A DNA stretch of 7,531 bases from Clostridia bacterium (GTDB lineage Bacteria > Bacillota > Clostridia > Oscillospirales > CAG-272). Both the position numbers and the translations under genes were made by a program. The DNA lies in NCBI GenBank assembly GCA_017625275.1, contig JAGALI010000192.1:1-7531 (forward strand), in the 5' to 3' direction. The notes under the pieces were generated by a model. That model had not been told where the DNA came from. It searched no databases and saw only the letters and a program-made list of their open reading frames with translations. Shown piece after piece: positions 1-6,587 of the stretch; position 1 is the stretch's first letter, and each line of letters opens with the position of its first letter.

Positions 1-1543
1 CACTTCCCTTTTTAATGACTCCTGCTGCCCCAGATTGCTTTAGAAGGTCTTGGCTAACAAGCGTTTCATCCTTTACGCTGACGCGCAGGCGAGTTGCACA
101 GTTGTCAAGGCTAACGATGTTTTCCTTTCCACCTAGTCCCTCTAGTATAAGCGCTGACTTTTCGTCTGGGTCGTTTTTAGCGTTTTTCTTTTCGTTATAG
201 TCAGCACGAGTATAGAGCTTCACCTCTCCATCTCCCTTTTCTCTGCCAGGAGTTGCATAGTTTCGCTTCAATATCAGATATCTGAACAGGAAGAAATATA
301 TTGCGAAATAGAATATACCTACAAGTGGCACCATTATCCAGTTAGTCTTTGCGTTTCCTTGGATTATTCCAAAGAGGAAAAGATCTATTATACCACCTGA
401 GAAGGTCATGCCGACACCAACATTCAAAAGATGCATAAGCATATATACAAGTCCTGCAAAAAGCGAGTGAATTACATACAAGATAGGTGCTACAAAGAGG
501 AAGGTGAACTCAATCGGCTCTGTGATACCTGTAAGCAACGAGGTCAGTGCCGCCGAGAGCAGAAGTCCCCCTGCGACCTTTTTCTTTTTATCATCTGCAC
601 AGGTATACATAGCAAGTGCTGCACCTGGCAAGCCAAAAATCATAAGTGGGAATTTACCACTCATAAAGCGTGTTGCTGATACTGAGAAGCGTGTTGTCGC
701 GCTAGATGCAAGCTCAGCAAAGAAGATGTTTTGTGCGCCATAAATCATAACGCCATCTATCATTGCGCTTCCACCAAGTCCTGTTTGCCAGAATGGCAGA
801 TAGAACACATGGTGAAGTCCGAATGGTATTAAAATCCTTTCTATAAAGCCATAAATGAAGGTTCCTGCATAGCCTGATTTTAAAACCAAGTCGCCAAGGG
901 CGTATATTCCTGTTTGTATATATGGCCAGATAAAGAACATTAAAACTCCGACAAGAATATATACGGCTGTGGATATGATTGGAACAAAGCGTGTGCCACC
1001 AAAGAATGAAATTACATTTGGTAGGCGTATTTTATAAAAGCGATTATTTAGCCATGCAACGCCAAGTCCTACTATAATTCCACCGAAAACTCCCATTTGA
1101 AGTGACTGAATACCGACTACATTTGCTATCGTTCCCTCTTGCATTGAGCCGTCTGAGAGTCTGCCACTTATTTCAAGCAGAGAGCTTATTGTTTTATGCA
1201 TTACAAAGAATGCAATTGCGGCAGAGAGTGTAGCCGTTGCCTTTTCATTTTCTGCCATACCAAGCGCTACGCCAAGCGCGAATATAAGTGGCAGATTATC
1301 AAATATTACTGTACCGACTGAGGAAAGCAATGTGAATACGGCATTTAAGAAGGTTCCAGGGCCTAAAATACCCATTAAATTATATGCCTCAAGCATTGCT
1401 GGATTGGTAAGCGATGCACCAATACCTAAAAGAAGTCCTGCAATCGGTAAAAGGGCGATAGGAAGCATAAATGCGCGTCCAACTCTTTGTAGCACGCTAA
1501 ATATTCCACTTCCCCATTTCTTTTTTACTTCTGTATTACTCAT
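1..1543 (-). CDS. PTS sugar permease EIICB, ptsG-like (glucose/maltose/GlcNAc superfamily), 3' end cut by window
   Basis: This is the membrane permease of a phosphotransferase system: it takes up a hexose or glucoside and phosphorylates it during transport. I read 514 open codons from ATG at 1543 to the left edge, with no stop or frameshift. An N-terminal EIIC domain of many hydrophobic segments (about residues 15-420) carries IPFGLHH (239-245) and GITEPIEFTF (from 339), the family's sugar-binding signature. A charged linker leads to an EIIB domain (about 450 on) with LDNCATRLR, whose Cys482 should be the phosphorylated residue. The last few dozen residues of EIIB lie outside the window. There is no EIIA domain in the visible part, fitting the separate EIIA gene upstream. 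A GAAAGG ribosome site (1550-1555) precedes the ATG by six bases; the gap to the EIIA stop is 26 bases. Glucose is the default guess, but an alpha-glucoside or GlcNAc substrate cannot be excluded, so no symbol is given. Confidence 0.93.
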   Translation of the reverse strand, partial: MSNTEVKKKWGSGIFSVLQRVGRAFMLPIALLPIAGLLLGIGASLTNPAMLEAYNLMGILGPGTFLNAVFTLLSSVGTVIFDNLPLIFALGVALGMAENEKATATLSAAIAFFVMHKTISSLLEISGRLSDGSMQEGTIANVVGIQSLQMGVFGGIIVGLGVAWLNNRFYKIRLPNVISFFGGTRFVPIISTAVYILVGVLMFFIWPYIQTGIYALGDLVLKSGYAGTFIYGFIERILIPFGLHHVFYLPFWQTGLGGSAMIDGVMIYGAQNIFFAELASSATTRFSVSATRFMSGKFPLMIFGLPGAALAMYTCADDKKKKVAGGLLLSAALTSLLTGITEPIEFTFLFVAPILYVIHSLFAGLVYMLMHLLNVGVGMTFSGGIIDLFLFGIIQGNAKTNWIMVPLVGIFYFAIYFFLFRYLILKRNYATPGREKGDGEVKLYTRADYNEKKNAKNDPDEKSALILEGLGGKENIVSLDNCATRLRVSVKDETLVSQDLLKQSGAAGVIKKGS

Positions 1544-1569
1544 TTTTTGCCTTTCTTTTATAAATTGCC

Positions 1570-2046
1570 TTAGCTCTTCAAGGAATAAAACATAACCTGA
1601 TCGCGTCCTGCGATGGTGTCTCCGAATTTATAAGCAATATTTTCTATTTTTTCAGGATTTGTTATAAGCACAGCTGTTATTGGATTAAAGCCACGCTCTC
1701 TTATTAAATCTAAATTTACTCTTGCAATTATGTCACCAGCCTTGACGTTTTGACCCTCGGCCACCATTGCCTCAAAGCCGTCACCCTTTAGCTCTACTGT
1801 ATCTACACCTATATGCACCAAAACGTCAAGATTATCAGTTGTGTGTATTGAATACGCATGCTTTGTTTTTGATACATTTTCTATTTTACCGTCAACAGGA
1901 CTTCGAAAAACTCCTGTTTCTGGATTTTGAGCAAAGCCCTTGCCAAGAAGCCCTAGCGCAAATGCCTCGTCTGGTATTTCGCTTACAGGAGCGCTCATGC
2001 CATCGCATACTGAACGCACCACGCTTTGTTTTTTTGTGAATATCAT
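1570..2046 (-). CDS. crr: PTS glucose-type EIIA component (EIIA-Glc)
   Basis: A cytoplasmic phosphocarrier of 158 aa that accepts phosphate from HPr and passes it to the EIIB domain of the permease encoded just downstream. The family signature is clear: a core with FRSPVDGKI (47-55), then HAYSI with His63 and VLVHIGVDTVELKGDGF with His78. By comparison with E. coli Crr (His75/His90), His78 is the phosphorylated residue and His63 its active-site partner. The length is close to the usual stand-alone protein of about 165 aa, with a slightly shorter N-terminus. The ATG lies one base after the ptsH stop (TAG-T-ATG) and I see no proper Shine-Dalgarno, so translation probably depends on coupling to ptsH. 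The function in sugar uptake is secure. Whether it also takes part in inducer exclusion, as in enterics, cannot be judged and is unlikely in a Firmicute. Confidence 0.95.
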   Translation of the reverse strand: MIFTKKQSVVRSVCDGMSAPVSEIPDEAFALGLLGKGFAQNPETGVFRSPVDGKIENVSKTKHAYSIHTTDNLDVLVHIGVDTVELKGDGFEAMVAEGQNVKAGDIIARVNLDLIRERGFNPITAVLITNPEKIENIAYKFGDTIAGRDQVMFYSLKS

Positions 2047-2047
2047 A

Positions 2048-2305
2048 CTATAAGTGCTCGTGACAGAAATCGCTTAGCGATTTTTCTGCCTCGTTTTCGT
2101 CCTCCCCTTCTATTATAAAATGAAGCTCCGTGCCTCTTGTCGCGCCAAGTGACATAATCGACAGAAGCCTTTTTGCGTCTGCCTCCTTGCCCCTTGCACT
2201 TAACTTTATTGTGGACTTAAATTGCTTGGCTTGGTTTGCAAGCGAGCCTGCAGGTCTTGCGTGTAAGCCGTTTTCTGCAGCTATTGTATGTTTAAATTCT
2301 CTCAT
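2048..2305 (-). CDS. ptsH: Phosphocarrier protein HPr, Ser46 replaced
   Basis: HPr is the small cytoplasmic carrier that takes phosphate from Enzyme I and gives it to EIIA proteins. At 85 aa it has the family's normal length. GLHARPAG places the active-site His at residue 15, with Arg17 beside it, exactly as in characterised HPrs. The MSLG motif (51-54) and the C-terminal GEDENEAEKSL helix also fit. Aligned without gaps between His15 and MSLG, residue 46 is Arg (KRLLSIMSLG), where classical Firmicute HPrs have the Ser phosphorylated by HPr kinase. His-linked transfer should be intact, but the CcpA-coregulator role of P-Ser-HPr should not be possible for this copy. It is the first gene of the operon, with an AAGGAGGG ribosome site (2309-2316) close to the ATG. 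A TATAAA (2330-2335) could be a -10 box, but I see no convincing -35. No Enzyme I gene is in the window. Confidence 0.95.
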   Translation of the reverse strand: MREFKHTIAAENGLHARPAGSLANQAKQFKSTIKLSARGKEADAKRLLSIMSLGATRGTELHFIIEGEDENEAEKSLSDFCHEHL

Positions 2306-2315
2306 TTTCCCTCCT

Positions 2316-2329
2316 TATAAGCGTTTTCA
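2316..2329 (-). promoter_or_regulatory. Probable cre box (CcpA operator) before ptsH
   Basis: Read on the minus strand the site is TGAAAACGCTTATA. It matches the catabolite-responsive element consensus TGWAANCGNTNWCA at every position but one (T for C near the end). It lies between a TATAAA possible -10 (2330-2335) and the ptsH ribosome binding site, where a bound CcpA would block initiation or early elongation. Because the core is nearly palindromic, orientation is not meaningful. A single 14-base match in AT-rich DNA can arise by chance, but its placement before a sugar PTS operon argues for function. Confidence 0.6.
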
Positions 2330-2388
2330 TTTATATTGTGCCGTTTTTGGAAATTTTTATTCGTTTTTTCGCAAAAAAGGATTTTGTG

Positions 2389-2417
2389 TTGAACTTAAGA
2401 GTCTTGTGTGCTATACT
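2389..2417 (+). promoter_or_regulatory. Sigma-A-type extended -10 promoter
   Basis: The -35 is TTGAAC (2389-2394), followed by a 17-base spacer and the -10 TATACT (2412-2417). TGC immediately before the -10 gives the TGn extension. Transcription would start near 2424, leaving a leader of about 23 bases that holds GGAG (2438-2441), five bases before the ATG at 2447. This is the best promoter visible in the window and it faces away from the PTS operon, so the 141-base gap is a divergent control region. Confidence 0.7.
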
Positions 2418-2446
2418 TTATATAACAAAATGTTTTTGGAGTTTTT

Positions 2447-2857
2447 ATGAAATTCAAATTTAACGGAACTATTGATGACCTAAAAATAAAATATTCTGAT
2501 GCAAAGGATAATTTCAACAAGGCTCAAAAAAAGAGCTCGTTAGGTGTTGGTGCGTTTTTGCGTGGAAATATGCTTGAGGTGTGTGTTGAAAGAGCCCAAA
2601 GTGGTAATTATTGGTTTACTGCACCTATTGTAGAGCGAGATGGTTATTTGGAGCTGGAGGCTGACATTGTACCTGACAGAGACATGAAAATGAGATGGTA
2701 TGATTGGATCACCTTTTCTCTAGTTTTTGTTGTCACCCTAATTCCTATGCTTATCGCGTGTGCGTTTACAAAATCTAGTCCGTTTGGAACAAAAAAGAAG
2801 CGCGCTCAAAGACTACGCTCCTATATGTGTGAATATCTTGGCTGTGAGGAAATATAA
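2447..2857 (+). CDS. Hypothetical single-pass membrane protein, 136 aa
   Basis: I do not recognise the family. The protein has a soluble N-terminal region of about 85 residues, starting MKFKFNGTIDDLKIKYSDA and containing FTAPIVERDG (57-66). One hydrophobic segment follows (about 88-107, WITFSLVFVVTLIPMLIACA), then a basic tail with KKKRAQRLR (116-124). The positive-inside rule would put the tail in the cytoplasm and, unless the segment is not truly transmembrane, the N-terminal part outside. There is no cleavable signal peptide. The evidence that it is a real gene is good: an extended -10 promoter, a GGAG ribosome site at correct spacing, an open frame with mixed codons, and a hairpin terminator directly after the stop. 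It appears to be monocistronic and unlinked in function to the PTS operon it diverges from. No catalytic motif is visible, and Cys residues 46, 105, 128 and 133 form no recognisable metal site. Confidence 0.85.
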   Translation: MKFKFNGTIDDLKIKYSDAKDNFNKAQKKSSLGVGAFLRGNMLEVCVERAQSGNYWFTAPIVERDGYLELEADIVPDRDMKMRWYDWITFSLVFVVTLIPMLIACAFTKSSPFGTKKKRAQRLRSYMCEYLGCEEI

Positions 2858-2891
2858 AATGCTCGTTTAATCACGAGCATTTTTTATTTTT
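2856..2891 (+). terminator. Rho-independent terminator after the 136-aa membrane protein
   Basis: AAAATGCTCG (2856-2865) pairs with CGAGCATTTT (2874-2883) around an eight-base loop, followed by a T-rich tail to 2891. The hairpin begins within the stop codon of the gene, so the transcript should end immediately after it. Confidence 0.85.
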
Positions 2892-2927
2892 ATACATATT
2901 ATGAAATAAAGCTGTTAGGGGGTTTTT

Positions 2928-3443
2928 ATGTATAGAAATAATAACAATAATAATAGAATCACAAGACGACCTACTGATGCGTTAAGCTCCATGCCACGAG
3001 CAGTCGCGAGCATAAACGGCGGCTCTGACTTTTCTGAAATCAATGGAAATGTGAGCTTTTTTGATACCGAAAATGGCGTTTTTGTAATTGCTGAGATTTA
3101 TAATCTACCAACAGGTCCACAGACCTGTGAGAGCTCAGTTTTTGGATTCCACATACACGAGGGCGAGGGGTGCTACGGCAATGCTAACGATGAATTTGCA
3201 CAGACTCGCGCGCATTACAATCCTACAGGTGTTGCACATCCCTATCACGCAGGAGATATGCCACCCCTGCTTTGCAGTGATGGATATGCTTTTTTAGCCT
3301 TCATTACAAATCGCTTCACTATTGATGAAATAATTGGGAAAACTGTGGTTATTCATTCGATGCGCGATGACTTTACAACCCAGCCATCGGGCGATTCTGG
3401 CGAAAAAATCGCATGTGGAGTTATAGGCAGGGTACGAAGATGA
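2928..3443 (+). CDS. sodC: Cu/Zn superoxide dismutase family protein, no signal peptide
   Basis: By family this protein would convert superoxide to oxygen and hydrogen peroxide. The beta-barrel core (about 23-169) carries a full set of metal ligands: His75 and His77 (FGFHIHEG), bridging His96 (AHYNP), His104, His107 and Asp110 for zinc, and His143 (VVIHS) for copper. Cys82 and Cys163 (IACGVIG) match the conserved disulfide pair. Three things differ from textbook SODs. The catalytic Arg just before the last Cys is Lys160. The zinc loop is six residues shorter, with three rather than nine residues between the second and third zinc ligands. The N-terminus is a polar MYRN-type Asn-rich tail with no export signal, so a cytoplasmic or spore-associated location is likely. 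Clostridial members I recall share the Lys, so activity is plausible but unproven. AGGGGG (2917-2922) fixes the ATG. The gene lies between two terminators, so it is probably transcribed alone, but I found no convincing sigma-A promoter in the 46 bases between the upstream hairpin and the ATG. Confidence 0.9.
   Translation: MYRNNNNNNRITRRPTDALSSMPRAVASINGGSDFSEINGNVSFFDTENGVFVIAEIYNLPTGPQTCESSVFGFHIHEGEGCYGNANDEFAQTRAHYNPTGVAHPYHAGDMPPLLCSDGYAFLAFITNRFTIDEIIGKTVVIHSMRDDFTTQPSGDSGEKIACGVIGRVRR
2937..2954 (+). repeat. Six-codon Asn run (AAT/AAC trinucleotide repeat) in the sodC N-terminus
   Basis: Five AAT codons and one AAC in a row encode Asn4 to Asn9 of the SOD-family protein. The run stays in frame whatever its copy number, so slippage would change tail length rather than switch the gene off. 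Confidence 0.85.
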
Positions 3444-3503
3444 CAAGGCTTCTTACAAGTGGCTTTGAAGCAACAAACAATTTATTTTTATCAGGCATTT
3501 ATA

Positions 3504-3535
3504 AAAAAAGAGTACGAATTTTCGTACTCTTTTTT
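3504..3535. terminator. Bidirectional terminator between sodC and tgt
   Basis: A 15-base perfect inverted repeat: six A then GAGTACGAA (3504-3518), two bases, then TTCGTACTC and six T (3521-3535). Each strand gives a GC-containing hairpin ending in a U-run. On the minus strand it begins one base after the tgt stop codon. On the plus strand it lies about 60 bases beyond the sodC stop. It therefore probably ends both convergent transcripts. Confidence 0.9.
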
Positions 3536-3536
3536 A

Positions 3537-4673
3537 TTAGTCTGGATTTCTTTCTCCAAGAATTTGTCTGTATTTTTGGTAAAAGCTTTCGAAATAATCG
3601 CCATCAAGCGCGTCACGAATCTTTTGCATAAGCTCATTGTAAAAATAAAGATTATGAAGCACGCACAGGCGCATTCCAAGAGTTTCCTTTGCCTTTATAA
3701 GGTGTCTTATGTACGCTCTTGAATAATTGCGACAGGCTGGACAGCCACAGCCCTCATCAATCGGGCGTGAGTCGCGCATATATTTCTCGTTTACTATGTT
3801 CATTTTACCATTCCAGGTAAACAGGTTTCCATGTCTTGCGTTACGGCTAGGCATTACGCAATCAAAGAAATCTATACCATAGTGGACTGCCTCAAGAATG
3901 TTACAGGGAGTACCTACGCCCATTAAATATCTTGGCTTGTTTTCTGGCATATAAGGCTCTACTGTGTCGATAATTCGATACATTTCATCGGTTGCCTCGC
4001 CCACTGCAAGACCACCTATGGCATAGCCGTCAAGATCAAGCTCTGCAATGTCCTGCATATGCTTTATACGCAAATCCTCATATGTTCCACCTTGGTTAAT
4101 ACCAAAGAGCATTTGATTTTTGTTTATTGTGTCAGGCAAGGAATTAAGCCTTTGTAGCTCGTCCTTACATCTCTTTAGCCATCTTGTTGTACGCTCACAT
4201 GAGTTTTTTACATAATCATATGGCGCTGGATTTTCAATACATTCATCAAATGCCATTGCAATTGTAGATGCAAGGTTTGACTGAATTTGCATTGATTCCT
4301 CTGGGCCCATAAATATACGCTTACCATCTATATGTGATGCAAAGCGCACACCCTCCTCAGTGATTTTACGAAGCTGGGCAAGAGAAAATACCTGAAATCC
4401 ACCACTATCAGTTAGCACAGGTCTATCCCAGTTGAAAAATTTATGTATTCCACCAAGGTCGTGAATAAGACGGTCGCCTGGGCGAATATGCAAATGATAT
4501 GTATTGGAAAGCTCTACCTGACAGTTAATCTCCTTCAGGTCTGTGGTTGAAACACCACCCTTTATGGCTGCGCATGTACCTACATTCATAAACACAGGGG
4601 TCTCTATTGTGCCATGAACAGTCTCAAGCCTTGCGCGCCTTGCTCTGCCTTCCTTTTTTATAACCTCAAACAT
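3537..4673 (-). CDS. tgt: tRNA-guanine transglycosylase, queuosine pathway
   Basis: A cytoplasmic TIM-barrel enzyme that exchanges guanine 34 in the anticodon of GUN tRNAs (Asp, Asn, His, Tyr) for the queuosine precursor preQ1. The 378-aa length is typical. LTDSGGFQV (87-95) holds general acid/base Asp89, FDEC (142-145) holds substrate-binding Asp143, and FDCVMPSRNARHG (270-282) holds the nucleophile Asp271. Zinc ligands are Cys309, Cys311, Cys314 (CGCPAC) and His340 (LHNLYF). Cys145 and Val224 (GGLAVGE) match the bacterial preQ1-type pocket, where eukaryotic queuine enzymes have Val and Gly, although some gut clostridial enzymes are reported to use queuine. The ATG overlaps the mutL stop by one base (TAATG) and has AAAGGA about seven bases upstream, so translation is probably coupled to mutL. 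No queA or other queuosine gene is in the window. A terminator follows directly after the stop. Confidence 0.97.
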   Translation of the reverse strand: MFEVIKKEGRARRARLETVHGTIETPVFMNVGTCAAIKGGVSTTDLKEINCQVELSNTYHLHIRPGDRLIHDLGGIHKFFNWDRPVLTDSGGFQVFSLAQLRKITEEGVRFASHIDGKRIFMGPEESMQIQSNLASTIAMAFDECIENPAPYDYVKNSCERTTRWLKRCKDELQRLNSLPDTINKNQMLFGINQGGTYEDLRIKHMQDIAELDLDGYAIGGLAVGEATDEMYRIIDTVEPYMPENKPRYLMGVGTPCNILEAVHYGIDFFDCVMPSRNARHGNLFTWNGKMNIVNEKYMRDSRPIDEGCGCPACRNYSRAYIRHLIKAKETLGMRLCVLHNLYFYNELMQKIRDALDGDYFESFYQKYRQILGERNPD

Positions 4674-6574
4674 TATTTAATCCTTTCAAATTGCTTTTCG
4701 AGAAAATGCTTAGTTATCTCAAATGCCACAGGACGACCATGTGGGCAATATCTTATATTATCAAGCGTTAAAACTCTGTCACATATCCATTTAATATGTG
4801 CCATATCATAAATCCTGCCCGCCTTAATTGCCGCCTTGCAGGACGCCTGATAAAGTGCCCTTTCAAAGATTTCGTCCTTAGCTGTGCCCACATCTCCCTC
4901 GCCACTCATAAGCCTTGCTGCGAAGGTTAGGAGCATATCTGATGCTGCCCCCTGCTCAATTCCTGTTGGAATTTCAAGAATGCTGAGAAGTGAGTCCTTT
5001 ATTTCGAAGCTGAAGCCTGTCCTTTTAATCTCGTCCTGCCATTCATAAAGGGTTGCCACCTCATCTGAGGTAATATACGCCTCTATCGGAACAAGAAGCA
5101 TTTGCGACGACGGCTCTGCCTCCATAGTTTTCTTTTTCAAATCCTCAAATATAATTCTTTCATGAGCTGCGTGCTTATCTATAAGATACATAATCTCGCC
5201 AAGCTCCACGATTACATATGAGTTAAATGCCTCGCCTATTATTTTATAGTCGGGAACTATTATTTTTTCTTCGATTGTACTCTTATGTGGCTTTTCGACT
5301 ATTGGGCTTTCAGCCTTCACCTCAGCCACAGGGGGCTTTACTTCCTCATGAGCAGGTGTGCTTTTTTCAAAGCTCCTTGCTACATAAGTCTCCTCTTTCT
5401 TTTCTGCCCTTTCTATAATTGGACTATAATCAAGAGTTTGGTTTTGTCTTAAAATGCCTATATTGCTATTTGTATCAAACACGACCCTTTGAGCCCTTGG
5501 CGCTTCTCTATCAGCCACAGGGAACGGCATTTTAGATACAGGAATTGGGTCTCTTTTAGGCTCATCATAAAGCTCTGGTCTTGTAACAGAGCTAGCAAGA
5601 GCCCCCCTTACTGCGTAATAAACAGCACTGAACACCACATTCTCGTTTGAAAACTTAACCTCTAGCTTTGATGGGTGAACATTGACATCGACCTGAGATG
5701 GGTCAATTTCAAGATTTAAAACACAGAATGGATATTTATCGGTTGGAATGTATGAAAGGTATGCCTGCTCAAGCGCTGCGCACATGGTCTTACTCTTTAC
5801 AAATCTTGAGTTTATGTAAAAGTTTTCAAGATTGCGATTTGCGCGTGCAAGCTCTGGGGTTGATATAAAGCCCTCTACCCTTATTCCACCCTCGCTTCTT
5901 TCAACCCTTATGGTTTTCTTTGCGAGGTCGCGTCCTAGAATTGAATATATTGCATTTTGAAGTAAGCCATCACCTGAGGTTACAAATTTAACCTCTCCGT
6001 CGGCAATGTAACGGAAGGAAACCTCTGGCTTTGAAAGTGCGATTTTTTCTACTGTTGCTGTAATTGTACCTGTTTCAGAGCGATCAGCCTTCAAGAACTT
6101 TTTTCTTGCCGGAACATTAAAGAAAAGATCCTCAACTATTATTGTTGTGCCGTCAGACGAGCCTGTTTTCATATGGCTTATAACCTCGCCACCATGACAC
6201 TCCAAAAATCCACCGAGCTCACTATTCTTGGTCTTGGACATGATGCGAAGCTTGGACACAGAGGAAATAGCTGCAAGAGCCTCTCCGCGAAAGCCTAGTG
6301 TCATTATTGCTTCAAGGTCGCACGCGTCCTTTATTTTGCTTGTCGCATGACGCAAAATGGCAACAGGAAGGTCATCAAATTCAATGCCACAGCCATTGTC
6401 GGTTATACGCATAAAGGTTTTTCCACCGTTTTTCACCTCGATTGTTATTGAGGTCGCGCCTGCGTCTATTGAGTTTTCAACAAGCTCCTTAATCACAGAT
6501 GAGGGACGATCAACGACCTCGCCTGCGGCTATAAGGTTGGCTACATCAAAGCCAAGTAGATTTATCCTTCCCAT
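4673..6574 (-). CDS. mutL: DNA mismatch repair protein MutL, endonuclease type
   Basis: MutL is recruited by mismatch-bound MutS and, in bacteria without MutH, nicks the strand to be repaired. I start it at ATG 6574 (633 aa). A TTG two codons upstream (6580) is in frame but lies only one base from the AAGGAG site, whereas the ATG is seven bases away. The N-terminal GHKL ATPase shows ELVENSIDAGA (30-40), DNGCGI (59-64), GFRGEAL (94-100) and the VNVHPSKLEVKF strand that ends the transducer domain. A low-complexity linker rich in Glu, Lys and Pro follows (about 335-435). The C-terminal domain carries the metal-dependent nuclease motif D466-x-HAxxE472-xxxx-E, here DKHAAHE with Lys where Gln is common. 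It also has Cys579 (SCKAAIKAG) and CPHGRP (610-615), the other conserved metal-site elements. It sits 13 bases after mutS and overlaps tgt by one base. Confidence 0.97.
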   Translation of the reverse strand: MGRINLLGFDVANLIAAGEVVDRPSSVIKELVENSIDAGATSITIEVKNGGKTFMRITDNGCGIEFDDLPVAILRHATSKIKDACDLEAIMTLGFRGEALAAISSVSKLRIMSKTKNSELGGFLECHGGEVISHMKTGSSDGTTIIVEDLFFNVPARKKFLKADRSETGTITATVEKIALSKPEVSFRYIADGEVKFVTSGDGLLQNAIYSILGRDLAKKTIRVERSEGGIRVEGFISTPELARANRNLENFYINSRFVKSKTMCAALEQAYLSYIPTDKYPFCVLNLEIDPSQVDVNVHPSKLEVKFSNENVVFSAVYYAVRGALASSVTRPELYDEPKRDPIPVSKMPFPVADREAPRAQRVVFDTNSNIGILRQNQTLDYSPIIERAEKKEETYVARSFEKSTPAHEEVKPPVAEVKAESPIVEKPHKSTIEEKIIVPDYKIIGEAFNSYVIVELGEIMYLIDKHAAHERIIFEDLKKKTMEAEPSSQMLLVPIEAYITSDEVATLYEWQDEIKRTGFSFEIKDSLLSILEIPTGIEQGAASDMLLTFAARLMSGEGDVGTAKDEIFERALYQASCKAAIKAGRIYDMAHIKWICDRVLTLDNIRYCPHGRPVAFEITKHFLEKQFERIK

Positions 6575-6581
6575 CTGCAAT

Positions 6582-6587
6582 CTCCTT
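6582..6587 (-). promoter_or_regulatory. mutL ribosome binding site that decides its start
   Basis: AAGGAG on the minus strand lies in the 13-base gap after the mutS stop. It is seven bases from ATG 6574 but one base from the in-frame TTG at 6580, so the ATG is the functional start. Confidence 0.8.

Noticed and set aside
431..743. Plus-strand open frames opposite the permease gene.
   Set aside because: They are antisense shadows of the EIICB coding sequence, without ribosome sites or plausible proteins.
2353..2358. A -35 box for the ptsH promoter 17 bases upstream of TATAAA.
   Set aside because: The bases read AAAAAT on the minus strand, far from TTGACA, so only the -10-like element is mentioned.
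2130..2450. A plus-strand frame of 106 codons opposite ptsH and its leader.
   Set aside because: It is antisense to a secure HPr gene and crosses the divergent promoter region.
3413..3631. A plus-strand frame with an ATG at 3440 overlapping the sodC stop (ATGA), as if a small coupled gene followed.
   Set aside because: The frame runs straight through the perfect terminator hairpin and then antisense into tgt, and the peptide has no recognisable features.
6578..6580. TTG as the mutL start, giving 635 residues.
   Set aside because: It is one base from the AAGGAG site, while the ATG at 6574 is seven bases away and gives the usual N-terminus.
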